NCBI GenBank assembly: GCA_021399435.1
Contig: JAJTUP010000039.1
Location: 638,365 to 702,364 of the forward strand
Direction: 5' to 3'
Source: Diaporthe sp. PMI_573
Taxonomy: Eukaryota > Ascomycota > Sordariomycetes > Diaporthales > Diaporthaceae
Length of the DNA: 64,000 nt
Below are positions 22,797-35,349 of this stretch, piece by piece. The position numbers and the translations under genes are program-made. Every line of letters begins with the position of its first letter. Position 1 is the stretch's first letter. Under the pieces are notes generated by a model. That model saw only the letters and a program-made list of their open reading frames with translations, was not told the origin of the DNA and searched no databases.

Positions 22797-25700
22797 ATGG
22801 ACTCCAGCGCATCAGAAAAGCCAAGTCAGCCGACAGCAAGTGAGCCCACAGGCACCAGCTCCCCCGGCACGGCAGCAAACGAGAAATCCAGCCACCTCCC
22901 TGACCAAGAAGCGGATGTTTTGACTCAGCAGGTCTCGTCGCTCGAGGAAGATGTCGGCGTCACCACGCTTTACCGATACGCCTCGACCTTCGATATTGTC
23001 CTCGTTTCGGTCAGCACGATCTGTGCCATACTGGGCGGCGCCGCCCTGCCGCTGATGACTCTGCTCTTTGGAAACTTCCAGGGGACCATCCAGGGGTACT
23101 CTCTGGGAAGAGCTTCTTACCAGGAGTACGTCGACCAGATGACATCGATTGCCCTGTATTTTGTGTATCTGGCCATTGGCGAGTTTGCCCTCGTCTACAT
23201 AGGCACGGCCGGTTTCATCTACTCTGGAGAGCGCATAAGCAACCAGATCCGCGAGCATTACCTACAGAGCTGCCTGCGCCAGAATATCGCCTACTTCGAC
23301 ACGAAGATGTCTAGTGGCGAGATCACGACCTCCATCACCACCGATATCAACCAGATAAAAACAGGCATTTCCGAAAAACTTGGCATCACGCTTGCTGCCG
23401 TCGCCACCTTTGTCTCCGCCTTCGTCATCGGCTTCGTGTCCTACTGGAAGCTCACCTTGGTTGTTTGCTCATCTGTTGTTGTCTTGTTGACAATCATGAG
23501 CATCGGATCGTCGTTTATTACCAAGAATGCTATCCAATTGTTCCTGACTTCATCCTCGGCAGGGGGTCTCACCGAAGAGGTTTTCGGATCCGTCCGCACC
23601 GCTGTTGCTTTCGGAACTGAGGAACGCCTCGCGAAGCAGTACGATGGCTATTTGGCCAAGTCTGAAATGTATGGGTTCAAGGTGAAAGCTATTACCGGCG
23701 TGATGGTCGCCGGGATGATGCTCGTCCTCTACCTGAATTACGCCCTGTCGTTCTGGGCTGGGAGTACGTTCCTGATCAACGGGGAGACCTCGCTTTCGAA
23801 GGTATTGACGGTCATGATGGCCATCATGATGGGCGCCTTCGACATCGGCCATGTCGCGTCGCATGTCCAAGCGTTCATGATGGCTCTGGGGTCGGCCAAG
23901 AAGATCTTTAACACCATCGATAGGGCACCTCCACCGTCTCTCGATCCGACTGCGAACACAGGCGAAGCAATAGACAAGGTTCAAGGCGCGATTCGCTTTG
24001 AAAATATCAAACACATCTACCCTTCTCGTCCCGATGTCGTGGTGTTGGACGACTTCACTCTCGAGATACCAGCGGGGAAGACGACGGCGATTGTAGGCTC
24101 GTCGGGATCGGGCAAGAGCACTCTGGTTGACTTGCTGGCGAGGTTCTACAGCCCTGTTCGTGGCATGATCTATCTGGACGGACGAGACATCAACACTCTC
24201 AATCTTCGATGGCTGCGCGGGAATATTGGCTTGGTGGGTCAGGAGCCGACACTCTTCAACGTGACAATATATGACAATATCCTGTACGGGCTACCTGCGT
24301 CAAAGCTTGCCAGCGAGAGCACGGAGAGGCAGCACGAATTGGTCATTGCCGCTGCCAAGACGGCGAACGCGCACGACTTCATTTCTGGACTCCCCCATGG
24401 TTATCAGACTCTCGTGGGTGAGAAAGGGTTTCTACTTTCTGGAGGCCAAAAACAAAGGATTTGCATAGCGCGAGCCATAATTCTGGACCCAAAAGGTACA
24501 CTCTCTTCCCCACACCGTCCCACTGTATGTATATTCTGACTTCTTGCCAGTCCTTGTGCTCGATGAAGCAACCAGTGCCCTCGACGCTGAATCGGAGAAG
24601 GCGGTCCAGATTGGCCTCAAGCAAGCGAGCGAGGGGCGCACAGTCATCGTGGTGGCCCATCGGCTGTCAACGATTCAACATGCTCAACAGATTGTCGTTC
24701 TTTCTCATGGCTCCATCGTCGAGCAGGGGGTTCACGAGGAGCTGCTTATGAAACGCGGCGCCTATTTCAAACTCTTTGATGCTCAGAGAATTGCTGCTGA
24801 ACTTTCGTCCACAGAGGTCAATCCATCCGATGATGAAGTTCCACGACCTTTGCGCGACTCATCGACAGCATCTGCTGGTGCTGAAGACAAAGAGCTTAGA
24901 AGACACACGACGTTGAACAGGCGGATAGCACTCGACGGCGACTCTCAATGTGATTCCTCGGAGCTTGGAGATAAGAGGAACGATGGGTTGTGGGCCTCGA
25001 TTAAGTTGATTGCATCACTCAACAAGCAAGAACAGACGCTGATGCTGTGCGGTCTCTTCTTCTCGGCCATTTGCGGCGCCGGTAATCCCGTCCAGGCAGT
25101 GTTCTTTGCTAAAGAAATCATGGTGAGATTCTTGCATGGACAAATCAGGACCAGCGCTAACACAGCCTCCTCCAGGTGCTCAGTCAGCCTTTTTCATCTG
25201 ATAACGTTGGTGAAATGAAACAGCGCAGCGACTTTTGGAGCCTCATGTACTTGATGCTGGCCGTCGTCCAGTTCATCGCCTTCATCATCCAAGGCCTGGT
25301 GTTTGCGAGGTGCTCCGAGAGACTCATCCAACGGGCCCGCGATATGACCTTCCGGCACATACTCCGCCAGGACATATCCTTCTTCGACAATACCAACGTA
25401 GGCGCCCTCACATCACTCCTGTCCACCGAGACCGCCAACGTCGCGGGTCTTAGCGGAGCCACGCTCGGCACCCTCCTCACAGTGAGCACGACTCTGATCG
25501 GGGCCCTGGCACTCGGTCTGGCCATCGAGTGGAAGCTGTCCCTCGTCACCGCCTCGACGATCCCCGTGCTGCTGGCCTGCGGATACCTTCGTTTTCACAT
25601 GCTCGCCAGGTTTCTCAACCACTCGCAGACGTCATTCGCCGAGTCGGCCTCCCACGCGTCCGAGACGGTTACTGCGCTGCGCACGATTGCCGCGCTTGTC

Positions 25701-26822
25701 AGGGAAGAGGAGGCTCTAGAAGATTACCGCCGCATGATAAGGACGCAACAGGCCAAGAGTCTCGTCTCGACGCTGCAGTCTAGCGCGCTGTATGCTGCTT
25801 CCCAGTCGGCGTTCTTCCTCGCCTTCGCCCTCGGCTTCTGGTACGGCGGCACGCTTCTCGCCAGGCGTGAGATTGACCAGTTTCAATTCTTCGCCTGCTT
25901 CTCGGCTATCGTGTTTGGTGCCCAGTCTGCCGGGACGTTCTTCTCGTATGCCCGCGAGATGGGGAACGCGCACAGCGCCGCGAGTAGGCTGAAAGGTCTG
26001 TTCGACAGGAGGCCGACTATCGACACCTGGTCTGGTGGTGGAGAATCTGTCAACAACAAGTCTTCTGCGGGAGCCATTGAGTTTCGTGATGTCAAGTTCA
26101 GCTATCCGCAGCGGCTCGACCAACCAGTTCTGCGGGGTCTCAGCTTGACCATCCCAGCCGGACGATACATAGGGCTGGTCGGGGCTTCTGGAAGTGGCAA
26201 GAGCACCATCATTGCCCTCCTGGAGAGGTTCTATGACCCGGTCGCCGGGAGCATCCATCTCGACGGTCGAGACATCTGCACCCTCAACTTGAATCAGTAT
26301 CGCAGCATCATCTCCCTAGTCTCCCAGGAGCCCGTGCTGTATCAAGGAACCATCAAAGACAACATCCTCCTCGGGATGCCGAATCCAGACGAGATCACCG
26401 CCGAAACAATCGAGAAGGCATGCGTCGAGGCCAGCATCCACGACTTCATCGTGTCCCTACCGGACGGCTTCGATACGCCCGTCGGGAACAACGGCGTCAT
26501 GCTCTCGGGGGGTCAAAAGCAGCGCATCGCCCTCGCCCGCGCTCTAATCCGGGACCCCAAGGTGCTGCTGCTGGACGAGGCTACGTCTTCGCTGGACTCG
26601 GAGTCGGAGCGTGTGGTGCAGGCCGCGTTGGACCGGGCGGCCACTGGCGGCCGGACGACCATATCTGTGGCCCATCGTCTCAGTACGGTCCAGAACGCGG
26701 ATATGATCGTCGTTCTGGCGAATGGAGGGATCGCAGAGATGGGCAACCATGACGAGCTCATGCGTATGGGGGGACGGTACGCGCAGATGATTAGGTACCA
26801 GTCCATTGACACCAGTCTCTGA
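22797..26822 (+). CDS. ABCB-type (multidrug) full ABC transporter
   Basis: Three exons: 22797-24495, 24551-25122 and 25176-26822; introns GTACAC...GCCAG and GTGAGA...CTCCAG. The protein has about 1,300 residues in TMD1-NBD1-TMD2-NBD2 order. NBD1 has Walker [10 protein letters not shown], signature LSGGQKQR, Walker [13 protein letters not shown] and the H-loop VAHRLST; NBD2 has [29 protein letters not shown] and VAHRLST. All catalytic residues look intact in both halves. An acidic tail precedes TMD1. This is a P-glycoprotein/MDR1-class exporter of the plasma membrane. Placed at the left end of a terpenoid cluster and facing into it, it is a good candidate for product efflux or self-protection. 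It might instead be a general drug pump that only neighbours the cluster. Confidence 0.93.
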
Positions 26823-27050
26823 CGTCTCACTACATACTACAAAAGGTCTAATGTCGGTTGGCGACGTTAAGGAGACGAAGATGTACAGATCACATCAGAA
26901 TAATATGTTGAAAGTACGTATTGTAATCACTGTAGTATTGAGGGTTAACCATCCTTTGCTCGGGAACGTTCTGGGATCGATCGCCCCTTTGATCTTGTTG
27001 AACTCCGCAAAGGATGTCAGAGACGCTGTAAAATTGTGTGTCCAACCTGC

Positions 27051-28700
27051 TTATTTCTCTTTCCGCTCGGCCTGGCTGTTCGACAGGGTCGCCTTTCCGC
27101 TGACGGCGTAGTACACACTCATATACGCGCCCGTCTTTTCCGTGAACGAGAAGGAGATGTTGCTATGCACAACCGACAGCGGTGAATCAAGATCAGCGCC
27201 AGGAAACGTGTGCCTCAGGCCAGTCATATATTTCTGCGGGTGTGTGTTGGTAAAGAGCTTCAGAATATTCGTAGAGGTTGGAAGAAATATACGTACCTCG
27301 GCAGTCTGCTGCCAACCCAGCTCTCTGAACGCAGAAATCAGGTTTCGGGCCACATGGCCATCACTCGGTGCATATTGCCACATGGGCACGTATCTGAAAG
27401 AAATCAGGATTAGGAATCGGCGCGTATAGCAGCTAATAAGTCGTGAGCACTCACACTTTCACGTCGGGTATCTGGCGCCCCGGCACAATCTCGAAACTAA
27501 ACATAATGCTTCCCAAAAAGGAGGTCGGATGTCGCAATGGCTTGTCGAAATCGTCGTCGACGGGACCTTGCTCGTTCCTGAGCAGGTTCCATATGGAGCG
27601 TAACAGATCCAAGCCCTTCAGGCGTTCGGGATCCGTGGCCTCAAGCCGTGTCAGCGAGCTCTCTTGGGCTGAATTTAAAGTAGCGCCTTACCTGTCCGCC
27701 GAACGTTACAAAATCACGGACCACTTTCCAGCTGTTCCGCGCTGAGATATGCGCATAGATCTTGATTCGAGCCTTGGATGGGTCGATACAGTCCATACCA
27801 ATCATGTCGAGGGTCAATCTCTCTGGAAACTGATCCCAGTAGCTGTCGAGGAAGTCGACAGCGGGCGCGAGGCGGTCACCATACGGCTTCAGGTTGCGGA
27901 TGGCGTCGAGGCCGGCGTCACGCGCGTCACGATCGCGGCCGGAGGCGAGATTCTTTGCCATGGGGAACATGTAAGCCTTCATGCTGCGCGCCCCGCCTCT
28001 GAGGTCAACGGCCATGTTGAAGGTGAGAGCGTGATCCAGCGGGGGCGGAAGCTCGGTCCGCGAGCGCTCCAGCACCCGCGCCATCTCCTCCTCGTTGCTT
28101 GGGAAGAGGGCCTCGACGAACTGCTCCGCCCAGCCTAGGTCGATGTCGCGCATCTCGGGCTTGATCCGGGAGAGCATGTCCCGCACTGCGGCCTGTCCAA
28201 ACTTGTTCTCGGGTACGGCATGGTTCTCTCTCGTTGCGCCAAGTGGCCTGTCCGCAGATTTCGTTATTTAGTTGTCGATTAAACTTGATTTATGAGACAT
28301 CTGGGTCAAGGAGACATACTCGTATTGATAGCGCACTATCGGATCGGTGGACGACGTGAAATTGAGGCTCGCTTCCAACGGCGAGACGGCGTCGATGGGA
28401 TTCACGGCGCTGCCGCCGTCTGACAATGGTTGGGGACCAAGCCAGGGCGCGACGTGCCTCTTGAAGAAAGATAGCTGCTCTTCCTTTTCTTGCTGGACGG
28501 GTGCTCGGTTAGCCCGTGTTCGTGTAGTTCAGGTTGCAACTTACTGCCGTATAGGTCCCCGCGTGATCCAATAAACCAGCGATCGCCGGCTTGCAGACCC
28601 TCCACCAGAGTTCCTGGCCCTCTGTCCCGTGGTGAGCCTGAGTGTTTTTAGTCATTTTGTGCGGCAAAGCCACCGGCTGCTTGCTGGATAGTAAAGACAT
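27051..28700 (-). CDS. DMATS-fold (ABBA) aromatic-type prenyltransferase
   Basis: Six exons. ATG at 28700 (MSLLSSKQ) gives about 455 residues after splicing at GTAAGT, GTATGT, GTAAGG, GTGAGT and GTACGT donors, each in frame. The N-terminus has LWWRVCKPAIAGLLDHAGTY. Next comes VSPLEASLNF, whose Glu sits where the DMATS family keeps its catalytic acid/base. Then RIKIYAHISARNSW and VKVYVPMWQYAPSD supply Arg/Lys/Tyr for the dimethylallyl diphosphate. The protein ends with VHSNISFSFTEKTGAYMSVYY. This family prenylates indoles, tyrosine O, xanthones and, in fusicoccin biosynthesis, a sugar hydroxyl. There is no NRPS or indole pathway gene nearby, but a terpene synthase and a glycosyltransferase are, so sugar or aglycone O-prenylation is the likeliest role (inference). 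It is convergent with the ABC transporter, 228 bases apart. Confidence 0.9.
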
Positions 28701-29457
28701 ATTATTTTGAACGGCGTGAGCGATCTCTGTCTTGGTGCTTTCTCTGAAGACGACCTCCTTGTGCAGTTGGGCACCTGAAGGTTCTCCTATTAAGGTGCTG
28801 AGTCCAGCTAACGGCGACTCAGCTCCTGTTCGTGGGGTAGTTAATCGTAATATCCTTGCCAACTCAGGGCCTCGCTTGACAGCGTAGAACTGCTTATTCC
28901 TGCTCTACACATTTTAGATTTTCGAGACACAGCTGACGATTCAGTCGGGCTTTGCAATGGCTGACTCGACTTGCATTGCCAAGGTAACGGCGGCATCTCG
29001 GAGCGGCGTGTAAACCCATCTGCACAGGAGACCCATTCCCAGGCCTCCACATTGCAGTTTCGCAGGCAACTTTAGTTGACGCTTTGATGCTTTGGTACTT
29101 CCCTGGGCGGAGCCCTGCCTCGTCCAAACCACCAATGCATACCCTAATGCTACCTGAGAATAGAATTTATGCTAGGCTTTCCCGGATCTCACCGCAGTGG
29201 AGATTACTCACGAAGCTTCAGAGGCATTCCAGTCCCAACACGACACTATCTAAGTACCTTAATTATGCCAAGTATGCGCTTTACTGGCTGAGACACCTAG
29301 GACGTAACTTATCCAGGCCTGTGGAACGGAGCTACACCGACAAATATAACATTCAAGGACGCCTTGTTGTGTGGTACAATACGCATGACGTTGATATCGA
29401 AACAAACAGTCATCAAACTCTCTACTACCTATCCGAATTAAGGACGGCACACTACCA
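28701..29457. other. Divergent promoter region between DMATS enzyme and P450-1
   Basis: This 757-base gap lies between two divergently transcribed genes, so it likely holds a shared control region. Short minus-strand frames overlap it without domain content. No binding site of a known regulator is called. Confidence 0.45.
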
Positions 29458-31264
29458 TGTTGTCGACTCCAGAGCTTGTACGCCTTAGACCAGGCCCAGT
29501 TCTTGCTACTGTGGGCTTGGTGGTATGCATAACCCGCGAGAACCGTGAAGAATAGAGACTGACTTCAAGATAGCTTCTTGTGCTTTATGTTCTCTCTAGA
29601 TATATTTATTTGGCATTCTTTCATCCCCTCGCCAAGTATCCTGGACCGAAGGCTGCAGCCATCTCCGATGTAGGCCACACTTTCATCCCAATCATACTCT
29701 CAGAAAGACTATAACTGAAATGCACAGCTATGGTTCTATGTGTCGATTGCATCTGGTCGGCACCCCTTCAAAATGCAGGACCTCCATCGCAAGTACGGTA
29801 AGTATATTCTCTCGTGGATTACAATCGATTGTGTCGCTAAGCCAACAAATTTAAAGGAGATATCGTAAGGATCGGGCCCAATTGGTTGTCCTTCAGCAGC
29901 GCCCAGGCATACATGGATATCTATGCGCGGCCTAGCCATGGAAAGAAGGCATTCCTCAAGATTGGGGAATATGAGCGGCCAGGAGACATTTCCACGACGC
30001 GAGACCCTGATTTGCACGCTGTTCAGAAACGGGCTCTTTCCAAGGGTTTCAGCACTGCAGCGATGCGTGACCAGGAGAAAGTGCTGCATGAATATCTCAA
30101 TTTGCTGGTCGAGCAGCTGCTCACCCTGGGTCAAGAAGGCCAAGTGGCGGTCAACATCGGCGAAGCGCTTAATTGGTTCACCTTGGACATTATTGGTAAG
30201 ATGCTTCTCATGTCACTGTTCTGATTAATCACGCCGACTCTTAACATTCTCTTGCCACCAGGTGATCTTGCGTTCGGGCAATCATTCGAATCCGTTACCA
30301 AGGCTTCCAATGAAGCATATTCGTTGATCGCCGACGCCCTGAGATACAGCAACGTGGAGTATCTCAAGCGACAGCGGCCGTATATCGGCCCCGTCGTTGC
30401 ACGACTGCTGTTCCCGCGGTCCTTACGAGAGAAGCACCTCAAGTATCAACGCCTGGCCTCGGCAAAGGCTGCAAAGCGCATGGAGAAGATTGACATCGAC
30501 CGCCAGGATTTCTTCAGTCACTTAATCAGGGACGGTCGTATCTCGGAGAAGGAGCTGATGGCGACGGCCTGGACGCTGATCATGGCTGGCTCGGAGACCA
30601 CGGCCACCGCGCTCACGGCCACCATCTTTTACCTCCTTCGCAATCCCAGAACTTTGAAAAGTTTAACCGATGAGATTTTGGCGAGTTTTCAGTCCGCTGA
30701 GCAGATCACTGGTTCGTATAATCCACTTATATCCATCGTGGCATGCGTGGCACTTATACTATGGGAAAGCTAACAACAATACAAGGGGACTCTGTCCTTG
30801 GGTTGAAATATCTCAATGGCGTGATTGAAGAGGGGCTTCGACTTTTCCCGCCCCTGGCGATTGGGCTGCCGCGCGAGTCACCAGGTGCGGTCGTTGACGA
30901 CCATTTCATTCCCCAGGGCACATGTGTGTCCGTAGAGAACTTTTCATTGTCATATGACACTCGTTACTGGGAGGAGCCCGAGTCTTTCAAGCCCGAACGG
31001 TGGCTCGGGAGTGGATTTGACCATGACGACAAACTGGCCCATCACCCTTTTTCCGAAGGTACGCGCTCATGTATTGGCAAGAATTTAGCGTACCTCGAGC
31101 TCCGCGTTCTGCTCGCCAGTCTTTTTTTTCACTTCGATTGGGAGCTGGTCTCTACTGAAATAGAAGACTGGAATTCCGCCTGTCAGTGCTTTGCGCTGTG
31201 GACGATGCCCAAGTTGCTGGTCAAGGTTCGCCCACGTGGCACGACGCCGGTATCTAGGAATTAA
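29458..31264 (+). CDS. Cytochrome P450 (P450-1), CYP65-like
   Basis: Six exons with introns near 29522-29571, 29668-29725, 29799-29856, 30195-30261 and 30713-30784. The start is ATG 29458, giving about 500 residues. An N-terminal membrane anchor is followed by FHPLAKYPGPK. The I-helix has LIMAGSETTATA, the K-helix EEGLRLFPP (ExxR), then FKPERWL and the haem loop FSEGTRSCIG with the Cys ligand. The I-helix is continuous only when the intron before GDLAFGQSF is removed. The sequence resembles the isotrichodermin-hydroxylase-like CYP65 group common in fungal terpenoid clusters. It is probably an ER-anchored hydroxylase of the terpene skeleton. It is divergent from the DMATS gene. Confidence 0.92.
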
Positions 31265-31789
31265 TATCAGTGAGCCAGAGCACGTTATGTATGGTCCAAG
31301 TCAGTTGTTTCTGTTGATCGAGGTCAAATACCACAGTGAATCACAGAAATAGATAGCGCTTCGACGTATCCGGTCATCCTATTCAATGCTTTGTTCCTTC
31401 TGGATCCAAATCATGTCCAGGTGGAATAACTCTCAATTTTTGCATAACGTATGTGATGGGCTCAGTCGGTCCAGATCACTTGGACATCTTTTCGTCAGTG
31501 TCACGAGCAAGGAGGCATATACAGCATCATGCCATTGGCTATCTGGGTACACCAACGACTGAGATCTCATTCAAGCCATTAGAGTCTTCTGTTTATATCG
31601 CATCAAATAGCTTCAATTAATCACTGTAAGAGTTCAATGTGTATGTGGCAATTGGATAAGAGCCATGAAGTATATTTTTGTCTATTCACCGGGCTATATA
31701 TAACATTCTCTGTGCCGGCTTTCCTTACCCAGCTTGAAATGATCCCAATGTTCAAACACAGACACCTTGGACTTGGAGTCTTACTTCCT
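31265..31789. other. Convergent gap between P450-1 and the dioxygenase
   Basis: This 525-base gap holds the 3' ends of both genes. No further gene is seen; polyadenylation signals must lie here. Confidence 0.5.
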
Positions 31790-33232
31790 TCACTGCTGCA
31801 CAGGAATGGGTACAGGGCCGCTTGGCTGCCTGGTGGCTGGAAGCCAACCTTGATGAGCTGTGCGAGGGCCGAACTCGACCGGATAGTCAATCTTTGTATG
31901 CATCACACCCCAGTTGTACCAGAGAACATGGTCACCCTCTTCCTCCGGACCAACATAGATGTTTTCCGGTCGCAGGATCCGGAGCTGCAAATTAGTAAGG
32001 AAGTCTCGGACTCCCTTGACGTCGTCGATCACCCTGGGTTTCTCTTCTGTGCTGTTGCGGATGAACAGACGGCGCACCACGTTGGGCTGTATCTGCAGAT
32101 GCTTCTTTCCGGTGACAGCGTTCATCCAGACAAGAGGAAGCTGTGTAATAGTTTCCAATGGGTCAGCTTTTTCTTTTCGTGTATCAGGGCGCTCTCCAAC
32201 AGGGCAGGGGTGATGCTCACAATGTGCTGATGATTTGGATCCCTGGGCATCGCCTCCATAACAGCATCCGGTACCTCTCTGCCCTCATTGGCAACATTGA
32301 GGCCATTTGGATTGCCGCGGCAGCCCAGAATCCACTCATAGGGGTAGTACATGTATTCGCACCAGCTATGGTCCACCATTTTCTTCTCCTCGTCGCTGAG
32401 CATGTCGTATAATTGAGCTGTGCTGAAGAAGCCGGTTCTTCCAGGCTTGATCTTCTTGGTCAAGCCTGAACCATCTGCCCAATCGACTGTCTGCTCTCCC
32501 TCGGGAAGCTTGATGCAACGGAATGAGGTGAAGAGGGGCGGGTTGATAGCGTATTGCGGGCCATCCATGTGCCATGATTGAAAGCGAGTGATGCCCTTTT
32601 GGAAGTCCTCTTTCGGCAGGGGCTTGGAGTAATAGGCATCCGCAAACGCTTCGCTCAATTTGATATCCTTCAAGCCGTAGTGGTCTTTTCCCTGATATCC
32701 CTTACCCATGAGATACAGACGGCCGCTGTTGGGGATCGTGCTGTAGCCCAGCTTGGCCTGTCATGGGACACAACCTGTCAGCATGCTGGTCAATGAGAAA
32801 TCATAGTGAATGGAAACCGTCCTCACAAGAATGCCCTTGCCCTCGGGGTTGTAGAACTTGGCCCACTCCTCGTCCGTGAACTCGGGGGAGCCGGGGTCGA
32901 GCTTCTGCAATATTTCCCAGTTCTTGCCCGGGAGTTCGTTCTGCTGGCCTTTGATCACCAGGACGAGGTGCTGCTGCAGCAAGTCTCGGAGTTGGTCGAT
33001 GCCGGCATCTGCACATTGTCAGTTTGCGTCCACACTCCCTTCGAGTACGAACCGCCATCAGGCTGCATCAGGCCTACCTGTGATGTTGTTGAGATCCAGT
33101 CCGTGGATCTCGGCGCCAAACTGTGAAATATTAACGTTACCACCTGGTCGAGTGAGCATCAAGTCCAAGTGAGCTTACGGTCAAGCCTCCCCCAAATGGC
33201 TTTAGGTGGAAAGTCTCCTCGGAACTGCCCAT
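31790..33232 (-). CDS. Fe(II)/2-oxoglutarate dioxygenase, TfdA/TauD family, xanthine dioxygenase-like
   Basis: Five exons. ATG at 33232 (MGSSEETFHLK) gives about 390 residues. Splicing at GTAAGC, GTAGGC, GTGAGG and GTGAGC restores FGAEIHGLDL, the N-terminal TauD/TfdA hallmark, then ITRFQSWHMDGP with the HxD iron ligands, then VMHTKIDYP with the distal His, and finally a region RTAHQGWLPATRQPSG with the Arg expected to bind 2-oxoglutarate. The sequence looks closest to the fungal XanA-like branch (SWHMDG, LYDMLSDEEKK, YYPYEWI), from memory of that branch. Here it sits between two P450 genes of a terpenoid cluster, so an oxidative step on the terpenoid is more likely than xanthine use (inference). 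An alternative is that it kept a primary role and was trapped in the locus. Confidence 0.88.
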
Positions 33233-35349
33233 TGCGAGATAAGCAAATTATGAATAGAGAATCCGTTCAAGAAATGTTACACGATATCTGAGTGAAATGC
33301 TCGTCCCTTTGATGTAATCTCGGGATTCGCGCAAGAACCTTCCAAGAAGCTTTGGATCCTCGGCTAGTCCTTGAGTTGGACGGTGAGCGGAGGGGGCAGT
33401 GCAGGACTGGACAAGTCTGTATGAATTGAAGCGACGCAAGGCAGCGGAGGAAATCGGCATGCAATGGTTGAGGTATCAGAGAACGTTGGTTGATTCGAGT
33501 CTCGCCAATCACATTTAAATAGGTCGTCCCGCTATCCTGGGTCGTTTAGGTCTGCAAACCATGCTCGAGGGTCGGAGACCACCGACGGAGAATGAGCTGG
33601 GGCCCTCACGAGAGTTCTCAACATTTAGCCCTATCCTGCCAGTGATGGACTTAGAACGGGGAGTACCTGGTACGGCCAGATTTAGATAGAGCAGATGAGG
33701 AGATCAGGGGTATGCGGCATGCCATCAGGCGTTAGACTCTAGTGAGTACAAAAGCCATAGCACTTGCTGGGATGCCCATGCACCTAACAGGAGTCATAAG
33801 GGTCTTTTGCCAAGTTCGTCGCAGAAAGCAAAAATCAACGCCTTTTACTTCCAAAGAGGTAAAACTTTAACTTAAGCTTCAGGATTTTGAATACGTATAA
33901 ACCTTTGCAGGCATGACATATGTCTACTTTTAACTTCTCCCGAGGTCGCTCCTACCCCACAATTGAGCAGCTTGTCACTTGGTCGGTGTAAGCCACATAG
34001 CTGTACACCTACTCGACTCAGACAGAAAAGGTTGTATGAAAGGCGATTATGATACCGACAGGGCCAAGCCTAGCCAAGCCTGATCCACTTCTTTCACGGC
34101 AACATTGAGCATAGCAAGAGCCTAACGCAATTGATGACTCGGAAATAAAACCGACTCGGACCATGTCGAAGTTGCGATGTGCAACCAAGCTTCTAGGTAA
34201 CAAGCTGTGATAACTTACGACTCATGGCTTCGTCAGCTGCATGTTGTCAGACGGTGGACACGTTAGAACAGGAATTCGGCACATTTTGATTCGAATTCCT
34301 GGTTGAAGAATATGCACATCATAACCTGGGATCTCGGTCTATGAAACTGTCCGTCTCCAGAACTGGGACTGAATCGCACAGATACGAAGAACTGGCAGAA
34401 GGTAACAGCTCAAGGGCGATCAACCGCGAATGCTTTTGGATGGGTGCGCGGTACAAAGCGGGTCGGCGCATGTGGAAGTAAAAGCAGTCAGACTTGACAT
34501 ACACAATCCAGCACCATAACATTCAGTTTGTAAAGGGTCCCTTTTGCCCGCAAGAATTTTCCAGAAGCTTTATGAAATGATGTAAACAAAAAACAAGGGT
34601 AATTATAATATATAGGCTTTTGTCAAAAACAAAAGGTCCTATTCTCTTACTATTCTATTTGGAAATTGTTATGGAGCTTCTGCTTGCTATGTATAGGTCG
34701 CACCTACCGAATACAAGAATATCTGTAGTATTTGCGGCAGTAGAAAAGGAGCGGAATAGGTAGGTGAATCAGATCTCGTGTAATTTGAATTGGGCTGACA
34801 CCGCGTGTCCTTCTCCGCGCGCGATGGTTTCATGTGATATTCCTAGCGCCTGTACTCTAATGGCCATGTGAGGGTGACTGGAGGTTTGGGAAGATCATCC
34901 TGACTCGATCTGACGAATACGGAAAGATGATTCATGTGCATCATTAACAACATATGCACGGCAAGGCAAAGCATGGTAATGGGATAGTGAAAGTCAAGTT
35001 TGAGCCGGAGTGTGTTGTATCCACTTCCACATAGTGGATTCTAAGGTGCCCTGAGTCAGTCAAAACCAATACTTTGAGACCGAGAGCAACGAAATCAAGA
35101 GGGCTTCATAACGAAGCTAGTTGATTACTAAAATTGCCTGAGGAGGGAGTGTCCGTCCTTCCCAACCGCATCGGCCTCGATGCGTTTATCTCCTGCTGAT
35201 GTTTCAAGGCCAGTGACGCATAACAGCTTCGATTGTGAAGAGGATGGTTCTGCACCCATTTAACTCGAGCCCGAACAGCGCTCAAGCGCTGACAACACTC
35301 GTGGAAACCGAAGCTTTGTTCATGAAAGAAGTCTGCGTACCGGCGATTG
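33233..35349. other. 2.1 kb divergent intergenic region
   Basis: It lies between the dioxygenase (minus) and P450-2 (plus). It has a TTTAAAT-like element near 33514 that could serve the dioxygenase. No gene or named repeat is seen in the rest. Confidence 0.45.
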
